Assembly: GCF_000380185.1 (NCBI RefSeq)
Contig: NZ_KB904746.1
Location: 1 to 64,000 of the forward strand
Origin: Thiofilum flexile DSM 14609
GTDB lineage: Bacteria; Pseudomonadota; Gammaproteobacteria; Thiotrichales; Thiotrichaceae
Length of the DNA stretch: 64,000 bases
Direction: 5' to 3'
The position numbers were made by a program, and so were the translations under genes. Shown in pieces: positions 7,727-16,757 of this stretch (within the stretch, counting starts at the first letter, position 1; each line of letters opens with the position of its first letter). The notes under the pieces are model-generated. The model saw only the letters and a program-made list of their open reading frames with translations, searched no databases and was not told where the DNA came from.

Positions 7727-9592
7727 TTAACTTTGAACATCCACATAAACAGTGGCTTGAGCAGTATTGCCATTTTTATCTTGTACGGTATAGGTAAAAG
7801 TATGGCTCTCACAGTAACCATGACGTAAGGTATAGCTGATTGACTTACCATCTTTACTAATCACCGCTGTACCATATTGTGGGGTACTGACATTAATAAT
7901 AGTCAACCCATCGCCTGTGTCATTAGTCAAGACATTAATAGTTTTTGTATTAGTATCATTCAATACAACGCTAAAGGAGTCGTCTTTTACATTGATAGTA
8001 CTGGTATTAGTATTACCTGCTACTCCACCTGTGCGATATGTATCAATAGAACGTTTGTGTTGAATATTGTTACGTAATGCACGTTCTACCCATCTTGGTG
8101 GTGTTTTAACCAACTCTTGACGCCATACTACCCGTGGAGCGGTACGTACTGTGGTCGTTTTAGTTTCATCAACAACCACGTTTTTATAGCTATTTTGATA
8201 GGTGAGATACTCAATATCAACCCGACGGTTCCGGTAACGATGTGCCTCATCATTAGGATACTTAGGATTAGCCTCACCCATACCTTCGGCAAGCAAGGTA
8301 TTAGGATCAAAACCATTAGAAATGAAATACTCACGTACTGCATTGGCTCGTTTTTCTGAGAGGAATTTATTACTCTCTGCTGTACCTAAATCGCAAGTAC
8401 TACCCACGATATGAATATTACCTTTTACCCCATTACGCATTTGCGCCATGATACTTTGTAGGCGTTGCTTAGCGGCAGGCAATAGTTCCCATTTACCCCG
8501 TGCGAAGAAGGTATCCCCTTCCAGCTCCATGGTGTTTTTCACCATTTTCTGTTCTATTTTTTTGCCCGGAGTCTGAACGACTTTAACCTCACCCGGTATC
8601 TCTACACGAACACGTTTATACATTTGATTCGGTTCGTATAAACCATTCGCGCCACCGAATTCATAACGATAACTTAGGCTACCGCGTGCATCATTTTTCT
8701 TCTCTTCCTCGGTACCACCCGATTTATTGAGTAACTCAATATTCGCACCGATGCTGTGGGGGGAATCCATAAAGAATTTTTCCACGCCACCCGATACAGT
8801 CACTTGAGTAGGACGCTTTTCGTTATCAGCATAGGTTTTACCAAACTCAAGATCCAAGCCACCTTGCACTTGCATCAATTGATTAGGTAAGAAAGTACCT
8901 ACACGACCACCGACACCATAGTCATAGGGGCGTTCTATAATAGGGGTTTTACCAGAAGTCCCCACTACACGCTCATCGCCCTTAGCAAAACTCGCTTGGC
9001 CTGACCAGAACATATTCTGGGTTTCTTGACCATAACCTGCGGTAACTTTTTTATCTTTTTGCTCGTTTTGATCATAAGCACCAAAGACTTTGTGTACCCG
9101 ACTCACACCGCCAGTGTCATTTTTTCCCACCCAGTTATGATTGATTTTAAGCCCTGCTCCCGTTAGTGCTTTTTCATCCTCATCCTCATTTGGTTTAGGG
9201 TTAAAACCAATCCAGCCCTCACCACTAGTGACCGAATCCTTGGTATCAGAAAAAACTTGTGTCCCATCCAAACGCAATTTGTATTGGCTATCAACACTAA
9301 CGCCAATACGGGTATTTCCGCCCATATAGCTTTTACTACCCCCCGCAGTAGAGGTCGTTTGGGTCTCTAGAAAACCATTGCTATTATTGGCTAATGCTGT
9401 GGCTTGAGCCTTTGCATTAGGAGTCGTAGTTCTGATAGTAGTATTCGGGGTCTCTACATAATTATCTTCCAAAGTGAGTACCGAATTAGGCACTCCACCT
9501 GCAGCTAACTCATTTGCTAGTACGATAGAAGAACATGATAATAGGGGTAGCAACAGCCATTGTGAAAATGGGTAGCGCTTGGTAATTTTCAT
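7727..9592 (-). CDS. OmpA-domain outer membrane protein with C-terminal Ig/cadherin-like domain
   Basis: The 621-residue protein has a signal peptide (MKITKRYPFSQWLLLPLLSC, cleaved near VLA-NEL), a Gly- and charge-rich middle of about 300 residues with alternating polar/hydrophobic strands that may form a beta-barrel, an OmpA-like peptidoglycan-binding domain (about 350-460, key motif NKFLSEKRANAV and RNRRVDIEYL), and a last domain of about 85 residues beginning DDSFSVVLND that resembles bacterial Ig/cadherin-like tail domains (TFTYTVQDKNGNTA). It probably sits in the outer membrane, tethers to peptidoglycan and exposes the Ig-like tail. A strong terminator follows. The barrel assignment is weak; the OmpA domain is firm. 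Confidence 0.82.
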   Translation of the reverse strand: MKITKRYPFSQWLLLPLLSCSSIVLANELAAGGVPNSVLTLEDNYVETPNTTIRTTTPNAKAQATALANNSNGFLETQTTSTAGGSKSYMGGNTRIGVSVDSQYKLRLDGTQVFSDTKDSVTSGEGWIGFNPKPNEDEDEKALTGAGLKINHNWVGKNDTGGVSRVHKVFGAYDQNEQKDKKVTAGYGQETQNMFWSGQASFAKGDERVVGTSGKTPIIERPYDYGVGGRVGTFLPNQLMQVQGGLDLEFGKTYADNEKRPTQVTVSGGVEKFFMDSPHSIGANIELLNKSGGTEEEKKNDARGSLSYRYEFGGANGLYEPNQMYKRVRVEIPGEVKVVQTPGKKIEQKMVKNTMELEGDTFFARGKWELLPAAKQRLQSIMAQMRNGVKGNIHIVGSTCDLGTAESNKFLSEKRANAVREYFISNGFDPNTLLAEGMGEANPKYPNDEAHRYRNRRVDIEYLTYQNSYKNVVVDETKTTTVRTAPRVVWRQELVKTPPRWVERALRNNIQHKRSIDTYRTGGVAGNTNTSTINVKDDSFSVVLNDTNTKTINVLTNDTGDGLTIINVSTPQYGTAVISKDGKSISYTLRHGYCESHTFTYTVQDKNGNTAQATVYVDVQS

Positions 9593-9914
9593 AGTTTTCT
9601 CGCTATAGTTTTATTATTTTTTTATTGTTATGGACTCAGGGCAGCGCCTATTCCCCTTAGTATAAGCAACTTTATCCCCTGACTTATACCGATTACCGAC
9701 GAGCGCGGTGTGTTTTGTCTGCTATTCGATAAACGGAATCATCCCCTTAACATGACCGCTGCTCCGATCTCAATCTAACGTTAAGTGCCATATTCCTTTA
9801 CAATGTTTGACTTGAACAGCTCACTTACTCCTAACGACTTAGCTCTATGAGTACCTAGGACTTGCTTACCCCATGTTGTTCATGGCACCAGAACCACTCA
9901 TCTAGAGATAAAAT
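9593..9914. other. intergenic region between divergent envelope genes
   Basis: This 322-base region separates divergent genes and must hold both promoters. An AT-rich tract sits next to the minus-strand start, and GAGATAAA precedes the plus-strand ATG. No RNA gene, repeat or confident operator was recognised. Confidence 0.5.
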
Positions 9915-10325
9915 ATGCTTCGTTTACTGCCTTTTATGCCTCTATTCGGTATTCTGTTATTGATTTATTGGCTATGCGTACAGTTTGGTATTTTTCCCCG
10001 TGGCTTAAATATTATCCTTTTTAATATTACTTTACCTTCAGGGCATATTTGGCGGCCTACGTGGGGAGACTTTATGGTTTTGGCTGGTATACTAGTGTTA
10101 TATATCGAGATATTTAAGTCCACTCGTACTTCAGAAACCACTATTATTGACCACTTACTGTCCACCATAGTATTGATTTTTTATTTAGTATGTTGGCTAA
10201 TTTATCCGTGGGGAGGTAATTCCGTGTTTTTAATTCTTGCTTGTATGTCTTTTTTGGACGTTATAGCGGGCTTTACGATTACAATTTCCTCAGCACGACG
10301 TGACCTAACCATAGGTGGCAAATGA
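9915..10325 (+). CDS. small four-helix membrane protein of unknown function
   Basis: The 136 residues contain four hydrophobic helices (about 4-24, 45-65, 78-98, 103-125) joined by short polar loops, with WRPTWGDFMVLAG before helix two and WLIYPWGG between helices three and four. I do not recognise a named family. It is followed after 41 bases by the large OmpA/TSP3 protein on the same strand, so the two are probably co-transcribed, which suggests a role at the cell envelope. The start ATG follows CTAGAGATAAA at acceptable spacing. Confidence 0.72.
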   Translation: MLRLLPFMPLFGILLLIYWLCVQFGIFPRGLNIILFNITLPSGHIWRPTWGDFMVLAGILVLYIEIFKSTRTSETTIIDHLLSTIVLIFYLVCWLIYPWGGNSVFLILACMSFLDVIAGFTITISSARRDLTIGGK

Positions 10326-10366
10326 CTCTGACCCTATTTTCCCAAACTCAGCGTGAGGTTTGACGC

Positions 10367-12946
10367 ATGTATAAACTGATTACTGGAGTAACTCTGATCA
10401 CTGCATTGGTAAGCACCGCCATCCATGCAGAAAATCAGTTGCCTAATCCGAATGCTTTACCCAAAGAAGGTATAGCCCCCTCGACTTCCCCGACCTCCCC
10501 TCCCAGTGATCTTAATACCAATGGTGTATTTGTTTATCCAATGACCTCCACCCAAGAAATGACTAATGGCGTGAGTGTAGGCCAAGGGAGTGCGGAAGGG
10601 GCGGTAGCACCTATGCCTTATGCGATTGGTGTGCCATTTTATCCGCCTTATTATGGCGATGGCTCCACCTCTCCTGATACGGCTCAAACCCCCAATACAG
10701 CCAATCCACAGGATACGACGACTACACCTATGTGGGTTCCGGCCTATCCTTATGGTGGCGGGGCATGGCCTACTGACACCATGAATCCCCAAGCTGTCCC
10801 CGCCGGTGCGATGTCATTAATGGGTGGACAAGCCACTACTCAAGCTCCACGCTCATCAGGCCTAGAGTTTTCATGGAATGACATTAAGGAAATCCAACAA
10901 AACCTCAGTGCTAAAGCTCAGCAAATTGGCGCATTACAGCAAGAATTAAAAACCACTAATGAGACGCTAAGCAATCTCAAGACTCAGCTCAGCAAAACCC
11001 AAACGGAGGCAACCGATCTAAGAAATCAATTAAACACCAAAGCCCAAGCGCTGAGTGAGTTACAAGGTTCGGTTGATGGTAAGACTGAAAGCCTCAATAC
11101 TATTCTCAAGGAAAAAGATGCGGCTCTAGATGATCTGCACAAGGTACTGAGTGCGCAGGATAAAGAGCTTGATGAGCTTAAAACCTTAGTAGTCACTAAA
11201 GAAAAAGATATTGCTGATCTAAAGGCAAATTTGGCAACTAAAGAGCAAGAGTGGCTAACCCAGCAAAAAACCCTGAGCGATAGGGTCGCTACCCTTAATA
11301 TGCAAGTGGGTACTATTCCTGAAATTGCGGCCCAATTTAGTCAAAGTAAGCAACAGCTCTTGGCTAGTCTCGATACCCTGAAAGGCTCAGAGTCACAATG
11401 GACGACCGAAAAACAAGACTTAAGTGAGCAAATCAGCGCCCTCACCGCTCAAGTTCATACGATTCCAGAGATTGCCGCTCAAATTACTAAGGTAAGTGAG
11501 GAAAAGCAGCAATTACAAACTAATCTGGAAGATATTGAAAAGCAATCCAGCGACCTGATGGCTCAACGTGCCGAACTAGAAAATACGCTTGCTAAGGAAC
11601 GTGAACAACTCCAAACCCAAGTCAAAGCGCAAGAGCAAACCAGCCAAACGTGGCAACAAGAGCGGGATAAACTCTTAGCTGATTTAACTGAAAAAGATCA
11701 AAAGCTACAGGCGTGGACTACAGAAAAACAAGCCCTAACTGCACAGGTCGGTGCCGTTACAGAAGTCGCTAGCGAACTCAATAACTCTCAAACCGCGCAA
11801 AAGCAATTAGAGGAGCAGTTAAAACTAGCTGCCACTGAACAACAGCAACTTGCTGAGCAGCTCAAAGTGGCTACGACAGACTCTGATAGCGATTTAGTCG
11901 TCGATCCTCGTGATAAATGCCCTAATACCCCCGCCGGTGTACGGGTCGATGCGACGGGTTGTGAGCTAGACACCGATCAAGATGGCGTGGTGGATAGTCT
12001 GGATCAATGTGCTTTGACCCCTCAAGGCACTAAGGTGAATGATAAAGGTTGCGAGCTAGATGATGATCAGGATGGTGTAGCTAATAGCCAAGACGCCTGC
12101 CCTGAGACAGCAGCCGGTACAAAAGTCGATGCTCTCGGCTGTGAAGTCGATGAGGATAGTGATGGTGTCCCTGATAGTAAAGATCAGTGTTTAGGTACAC
12201 CTAATACCGTACCTGTTGAGGCCAATGGTTGTGAGCTAGATACGGATAAAGACGGTGTGGTGAATAGCAAAGACCAATGCCCTGCGACTCCAGAGGGTAT
12301 TAGAGTGGATGCTAAGGGTTGTGAGCCTGACTCTGACCAAGATGGCGTCGTCAATAGTAAGGATAGCTGTGCTGAGACTCCCGTTGGAGCCAAAGTCAAT
12401 GATCAAGGCTGTGAACTCGATACCGATAAAGATGGTGTGGTCGATAGCAAAGATCAATGCTCAATGACTGCCCCTAATACCAAAGTGGATGAGAAAGGTT
12501 GCGACTTAGTATCAGACACGGATGCTGATGGGGTAGCGGATAATGACGATCTTTGCCCAGACACCGCAGCCGGTGCGGCAGTCAATCAGGTCGGTTGTGC
12601 TAAAGATGCTAATATTAATCTCAAAGGTGTCAACTTTGAGCGTGGTTCTGATCAATTAACCTCTGAATCCTTACCTATTCTGGACGATGCTGCAGAAGCA
12701 TTGCGTAAATACCCTGAGCTGAAATTGGAAGTGGATGGACATACTGATAATGTAGGCAATGATGAGAGCAATATGACCCTTTCACAAGCCCGTGCTCAAG
12801 CAGTATTAAATTACTTAGTGAGCAAAGGCATTAATGCTGCTAACTTAACCGCTAAGGGCTATGGTGAAACTCAGCCCCTAGTACCCAATACCACTAGTGA
12901 AGGTCGAGCACAAAATCGTCGGGTAGAACTTAAAATCCTGCCTTAA
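10367..12946 (+). CDS. OmpA-family protein with coiled coil and thrombospondin type 3 repeats
   Basis: An 859-residue envelope protein in four parts: signal peptide (MYKLITGVTLITALVSTAIHA), a Pro/Thr/Gly-rich segment to about residue 165, a long coiled coil of about 330 residues rich in Gln, Lys, Glu and Leu, then about nine Ca-binding-type TSP3 repeats (DxDxDGVxDxxDxCxxTP pattern, residues 503-755) and an OmpA C-terminal domain (LEVDGHTDNVG, LSQARAQAVLNYL, RAQNRRVELKIL). OmpA/TSP3 proteins of this type link the outer membrane to peptidoglycan; the coiled coil could span or extend a large distance. A GAGG precedes the ATG, and a strong terminator follows. Confidence 0.9.
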   Translation: MYKLITGVTLITALVSTAIHAENQLPNPNALPKEGIAPSTSPTSPPSDLNTNGVFVYPMTSTQEMTNGVSVGQGSAEGAVAPMPYAIGVPFYPPYYGDGSTSPDTAQTPNTANPQDTTTTPMWVPAYPYGGGAWPTDTMNPQAVPAGAMSLMGGQATTQAPRSSGLEFSWNDIKEIQQNLSAKAQQIGALQQELKTTNETLSNLKTQLSKTQTEATDLRNQLNTKAQALSELQGSVDGKTESLNTILKEKDAALDDLHKVLSAQDKELDELKTLVVTKEKDIADLKANLATKEQEWLTQQKTLSDRVATLNMQVGTIPEIAAQFSQSKQQLLASLDTLKGSESQWTTEKQDLSEQISALTAQVHTIPEIAAQITKVSEEKQQLQTNLEDIEKQSSDLMAQRAELENTLAKEREQLQTQVKAQEQTSQTWQQERDKLLADLTEKDQKLQAWTTEKQALTAQVGAVTEVASELNNSQTAQKQLEEQLKLAATEQQQLAEQLKVATTDSDSDLVVDPRDKCPNTPAGVRVDATGCELDTDQDGVVDSLDQCALTPQGTKVNDKGCELDDDQDGVANSQDACPETAAGTKVDALGCEVDEDSDGVPDSKDQCLGTPNTVPVEANGCELDTDKDGVVNSKDQCPATPEGIRVDAKGCEPDSDQDGVVNSKDSCAETPVGAKVNDQGCELDTDKDGVVDSKDQCSMTAPNTKVDEKGCDLVSDTDADGVADNDDLCPDTAAGAAVNQVGCAKDANINLKGVNFERGSDQLTSESLPILDDAAEALRKYPELKLEVDGHTDNVGNDESNMTLSQARAQAVLNYLVSKGINAANLTAKGYGETQPLVPNTTSEGRAQNRRVELKILP

Positions 12947-12970
12947 CTCTTTTCCTAGGGTTATTTATGG

Positions 12971-13003
12971 AAAATGGCGGGCGCTGAGTCCGCCATTTTT
13001 TTA
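12971..13003 (+). terminator. rho-independent terminator after the OmpA/TSP3 gene
   Basis: Perfect 10-bp stem AAAATGGCGG / CCGCCATTTT with a 9-base loop, running into a T-run. It lies 25 bases after the stop codon and before rsmA. Confidence 0.9.
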
Positions 13004-13028
13004 TTAGTATTTTTTAAATTAGAAGCCT

Positions 13029-13841
13029 ATGAGCCATTATCAAAACCGCACCAAAAAGCGTTTTGGACAGCATTTCCTACAAGACACTTCGATTATTAAT
13101 AGCTTAGTCCGTGCTATTTACCCCAAATCAGAACAACAGATTATTGAAATCGGCCCGGGTGGAGGTGCCTTGACGTTTCCACTGTTGGACTATGTTGATC
13201 ATTTAGAGGTGGTAGAACTAGATCGGGATGTGATCGCATGGTGGCAATCACAAACTGATTTAAACGATAAACTCACTATTCACGCTCAAGATGCCTTAAC
13301 GATTGATTTTAAAGCGCTTGCTCGCCATGACAAGATTCGTGTGGTAGGTAATCTGCCTTACAATATTTCGACCCCGCTTATTTTTCATTTACTGGAACAA
13401 GTGGATGTGATTGAAGATATGCACTTTATGCTGCAGAAGGAGGTGGTAGACCGCCTTGTGGCGGTAGCAGGTAATAAAGATCATGGGCGTATGGCGGTGA
13501 TGGTGCAGTATTGGTGTGAGACGGAGTTTTTATTTGATGTACCACCGAGTGCCTTTAGCCCTCCCCCTAAAGTCGATTCTGCGGTAGTACGGTTAACACC
13601 GCGCCGTGTGATTAAAGACCCCGTACAAAATACGCAAAAGCTCTCTGAATTAGTCGCTCTCGCCTTTGCCCAGCGGCGTAAGACCTTGCGTAATAATCTT
13701 AAAAGCATTATTAGTGATGCGGGCTTTGAGGCTTTAGGGATTGATCCGAGTCGGCGGGCGGAAACATTAGAGGTGAGTGACTTTGTGCGGTTGACTAATT
13801 ATTGGTTAGAGCAAACTGCACTCAGTAAAGCTACGGGCTAG
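13029..13841 (+). CDS. rsmA: 16S rRNA (adenine(1518)-N6/adenine(1519)-N6)-dimethyltransferase
   Basis: The 270-residue sequence has the complete KsgA/RsmA signature: KKRFGQHFLQD at the N-terminus, the SAM-binding loop EIGPGGGALT (about residue 40), the catalytic motif NLPYNIS (about 109), and FSPPPKVDSAVVRL (about 178), followed by the C-terminal helical domain with RRKTLRNNLK. It dimethylates two adjacent adenines in helix 45 of 16S rRNA during late 30S assembly. Length and motif spacing are normal. It lies alone between a terminator and a tRNA gene, whereas in many gammaproteobacteria it neighbours pdxA or apaGH. Confidence 0.96.
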   Translation: MSHYQNRTKKRFGQHFLQDTSIINSLVRAIYPKSEQQIIEIGPGGGALTFPLLDYVDHLEVVELDRDVIAWWQSQTDLNDKLTIHAQDALTIDFKALARHDKIRVVGNLPYNISTPLIFHLLEQVDVIEDMHFMLQKEVVDRLVAVAGNKDHGRMAVMVQYWCETEFLFDVPPSAFSPPPKVDSAVVRLTPRRVIKDPVQNTQKLSELVALAFAQRRKTLRNNLKSIISDAGFEALGIDPSRRAETLEVSDFVRLTNYWLEQTALSKATG

Positions 13842-13886
13842 TTATTTACTTTACCGGCCTAGTGGGGTAGGATTGCGAGCCTATCT

Positions 13887-13976
13887 GGAGAGGTGTCCGA
13901 GTGGTTGAAGGAGCACGCCTGGAAAGTGTGTATAGGTTAACCCCTATCAAGGGTTCGAATCCCTTCCTCTCCGCCA
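13887..13976 (+). tRNA. tRNA-Ser (anticodon GGA)
   Basis: The 90-base sequence folds as a class II tRNA. Acceptor strands GGAGAGG and CCTCTCC pair perfectly, with discriminator G and an encoded CCA end. The anticodon arm CACGC-CTGGAAA-GTGTG places GGA in the anticodon, reading UCC and UCU. A long variable arm (TATAGGTTAACCCCTATC) and the T arm with GGTTCGAATCC follow. A hairpin terminator is found 34 bases downstream. Confidence 0.97.
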
Positions 13977-14009
13977 AGTATTACTATAAAAATAACGAAG
14001 AATAGTAAG

Positions 14010-14034
14010 AACCTGCATTATAGCGGGTTTTTTT
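14010..14034 (+). terminator. terminator of the tRNA-Ser transcript
   Basis: Stem AACCTGC / GCGGGTT with a 6-base loop, running directly into seven T residues. It lies 34 bases past the CCA end. Confidence 0.85.
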
Positions 14035-14120
14035 ATGCCTACCGTATTTGACTAAGATTTACTTAGTCATTGTCCTTGCTTTAAAATCTTTCTATTCGCG
14101 CCTTTAACCCTAGGTCTATT

Positions 14121-16646
14121 ATGCCCACTCCCCTAGAGATTGCTTTAGAACGTATTGAAGCTTGCCGTCAAACCCAAGCCCTCAGCTTGGACTTGAGTGA
14201 TCTACTATTAGATGAAATCCCGCCTAGTGTGTTTGAGCTGGATTGGTTAGAGGAATTAGACCTTTCCATGCCAATAGAGAAATTTAATAGGCCTAACAGG
14301 TTTATCGAGACTATTCCTACAGAAATTGCTCAATTAACTAAGTTGTTACGTTTAAACATAGCATGGCAACGCCTGAGTGATTTAATCCCTCTGCAATCAC
14401 TCCACCAGTTACAAGAACTCGATTGCTGGAACAATCAGATCACCGACTTAAGCCCTCTGCATTCACTCCATCAGTTACAAATACTCGATTGTAGTTGTAA
14501 TGAGATTACCGACTTAAGCCCTCTACATTCACTCCTCCAATTACAATCACTCGATTGTGGTGGCAATCAGATCACCGACTTCAGCCCTCTACAATCACTT
14601 CACCAGTTACAATCACTCCATTGCAATGACTATCAGATCACTGATTTAAGCCCCCTGCAATCACTCCTCCAGTTACAATCACTCGATTGTAGTTGTAATG
14701 AGATTACCGACTTAAGCCCTCTGCAATCACTCCTCCAGTTACAATCACTCAATTGCAGTTACAATCAGATCACCGACTTCAGCCCTCTACATTCACTCCT
14801 CCAGTTACAATCACTCGATTGTAGTTGTAATGAGATTACCGACTTAAGCCCTCTGCAATCACTCCTCCAGTTACAATCACTCGATTGTAGTAGGAATAAG
14901 ATCACCGACTTAAGTCCTCTGCAATCACTCCACCAGTTACAATCACTCGATTGTAGTAGGAATAAGATCACCGACTTAAGTCCTCTGCAATCACTTCACC
15001 AGTTACAATCACTCGATTGTACTAACAATAAAATCAACAACTTAATCCATCTGCAATCACTCCACCAGTTAAAAAAACTCCATTGCAGTGGCAATCAGAT
15101 CACCGACTTAAGTCCTTTTATTGAAACCCTGTTGTCTCCTCGATTCAAGCAACTAACCTTAGCCAAGAACCCCATTGCTTCTATTCCCTCTGTGCTGTTA
15201 GGAGACAACAACTACGACAACTGTTATGAAAACTTGCGTCATTACTACCTAGCCTTTCAACAAGGCTTTGAATGGCGGCGTCAACTCAAGATTCAATTCA
15301 TCGGCAATGGTCGCGTCGGCAAAACTAGCCTAGCCTATGCCCTACAACACAATAAGGCCGCACCTCCGAATATGGAATCCACTCATGGGATTACCATTGA
15401 AACCTGCTCCCTCTCCTCTGAGAGTAGCGAGCCTATCACATGGCAACTATGGGACTTTGGTGGGCAAGAAATCTATCATGCTACTCACCGCCTCTTTTTA
15501 AGTGATGACTGTTTATATCTCTTAGTGTGGGCAGAGGAGACTGAAGAGCAACCCACAGAAATAAATCACCCTGTGAGCTATTGGCTAGAGGCTATCCATG
15601 ATTTAGCGCCGAATAGTCCGGTGATTCTAGTCAAAAATCAGATAGATCGCTCAGACAAACACCCTACCCCATATCCTGCTGACTTCAACGCTGACATGCT
15701 TGGGGCTGATCAAATTCGCCAAGCCACTAAAATCTCTGCAATACAGTATAAAAATATTAAGGGCTTAAGGGGGATGATTGATGATGTGATTGAAGAACTC
15801 GAAGGGCGGGTCTATCTTCAATTACCGCGCTCATGGTTAGCTGTTGAAGAGGCGATTAACCGCTATAAACTCGCTCACCACAAAACTCTAAGTTTTGACA
15901 CATTTATCACGCTGTGCCAACAGCATCAGATTGATTATGCGAAGTGGTTTGCAGACTACCTACATAAAATAGGAGTCGTGTTTTATCAGTCTAATACCTT
16001 TGAAAACCAACTTATCTTAGATCAAAACTGGATCATAGAAGCCGTCTATAAAGTTTTTGATCGTAAGACAGACAAGCGGCAATGGTTACTCAAAAAAGGG
16101 GGAAAATTCTCAGGTTTTGAAAGTCAATTGATTTGGCAAAACACCGATGAAGCTGAGCGGGAGGTTTATATTAATTTCATGCGCGATTGTCATATTTGCT
16201 ATGAAGCAAACCGTGAGCGGGACACTCCCTTTGAAGAGCGCGAATACATTATTCCCGCCCTTTTACCTGAGAAAAATCCGACTGAGAAATTATGGGGCAA
16301 CGCCCCTAAGGATTGGCAATACATCGTTCACTATGCTTTCTTGCACCATAGTATTATTGAGCGCTTGATTATTCGTCTAGGCGAAACCTATAAACATAAT
16401 GTCCAACCGTGGCGCAAGGGCATTTACTGCGAAACAGAATGGGGACAAGTGTCCTTAGTGTGCCATACTCCTGACAAACCTCAATCAAATCAAGGCTATC
16501 TACAGTTTAGTCTACGCGGATTGTATCAAGAGGATTTACTGGATGCTTTGCGTCATGTAGTAAAACAAATTAGTCCCCACGCTCGTTATGAGGAATGGTT
16601 ACAGCGTGGGCAAAAGGCGGCTAGTGCTTTACCTAGACTTGAGTAA
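14121..16646 (+). CDS. Roco-family protein: leucine-rich repeats, Roc GTPase and COR domain
   Basis: The 841 residues contain an N-terminal cap (1-90), eleven 22-residue leucine-rich repeats of the form LQSLxQLQSLDCSxNxITDLSP (91-332), a linker, and a Roc GTPase domain with P-loop GNGRVGKTS (about 397), switch II WDFGGQEIYHATHRLFL and the base-recognition motif KNQID in place of the usual NKxD. A COR domain of about 300 residues completes the protein (AILPEKNP-like segment at IIPALLPEKN). Bacterial Roco proteins are GTP-driven dimeric switches whose partners are mostly unknown. It is transcribed alone; the last codons overlap a tiny CDGSH frame. The DNA of the repeats is nearly identical from unit to unit. 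Confidence 0.92.
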   Translation: MPTPLEIALERIEACRQTQALSLDLSDLLLDEIPPSVFELDWLEELDLSMPIEKFNRPNRFIETIPTEIAQLTKLLRLNIAWQRLSDLIPLQSLHQLQELDCWNNQITDLSPLHSLHQLQILDCSCNEITDLSPLHSLLQLQSLDCGGNQITDFSPLQSLHQLQSLHCNDYQITDLSPLQSLLQLQSLDCSCNEITDLSPLQSLLQLQSLNCSYNQITDFSPLHSLLQLQSLDCSCNEITDLSPLQSLLQLQSLDCSRNKITDLSPLQSLHQLQSLDCSRNKITDLSPLQSLHQLQSLDCTNNKINNLIHLQSLHQLKKLHCSGNQITDLSPFIETLLSPRFKQLTLAKNPIASIPSVLLGDNNYDNCYENLRHYYLAFQQGFEWRRQLKIQFIGNGRVGKTSLAYALQHNKAAPPNMESTHGITIETCSLSSESSEPITWQLWDFGGQEIYHATHRLFLSDDCLYLLVWAEETEEQPTEINHPVSYWLEAIHDLAPNSPVILVKNQIDRSDKHPTPYPADFNADMLGADQIRQATKISAIQYKNIKGLRGMIDDVIEELEGRVYLQLPRSWLAVEEAINRYKLAHHKTLSFDTFITLCQQHQIDYAKWFADYLHKIGVVFYQSNTFENQLILDQNWIIEAVYKVFDRKTDKRQWLLKKGGKFSGFESQLIWQNTDEAEREVYINFMRDCHICYEANRERDTPFEEREYIIPALLPEKNPTEKLWGNAPKDWQYIVHYAFLHHSIIERLIIRLGETYKHNVQPWRKGIYCETEWGQVSLVCHTPDKPQSNQGYLQFSLRGLYQEDLLDALRHVVKQISPHARYEEWLQRGQKAASALPRLE
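14391..15116 (+). repeat. eleven tandem 66-bp units encoding the leucine-rich repeats
   Basis: Units of 66 bases start at 14391 and run to 15116. Several differ by only a few bases (for example the CTGCAATCACTCCTCCAGTT type and the GATTGTAGTAGGAATAAGAT type recur exactly). DNA identity this high, beyond what protein conservation needs, points to recent duplication or gene conversion, and copy number may vary between strains. Confidence 0.93.
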
Positions 16647-16740
16647 CCGTCAAGCCCTATGCCGCTGTGGACAGTCAAATAATAAACCCTTTTGTGATGG
16701 CACCCATGTTGCGGTCAAATATCAAGACGGCATTTCATAA
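16639..16740 (+). CDS. minimal CDGSH iron-sulfur protein
   Basis: A frame too short for ordinary gene calling encodes SNRQALCRCGQSNNKPFCDG followed by THVAVKYQDGIS and a stop. It carries the complete CDGSH signature C-R-C-G-x8-F-C-D-G-T-H: three Cys and one His that bind a redox-active [2Fe-2S] cluster. Possible starts are TTG 16639 (33 residues) or GTG 16624 (38 residues), both inside the end of the Roco gene in another frame. Known CDGSH domains usually have about 30 more residues on the N-terminal side, so this is either an unusually small protein or the surviving end of a longer gene. A protein product is not proven. Confidence 0.6.
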   Translation: MSNRQALCRCGQSNNKPFCDGTHVAVKYQDGIS

Positions 16741-16757
16741 CTCTAAAGCGACCTCCT

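Noticed and set aside
12184-12457. Minus-strand frames opposite the TSP3 repeats
   Set aside because: They are mirror frames produced by the repetitive coding strand and lack starts and ribosome binding sites.
14391-15116. Regular repeats resembling a CRISPR or satellite array
   Set aside because: The 66-base period equals one 22-residue LRR, the frame is open throughout, and there are no unique spacers.
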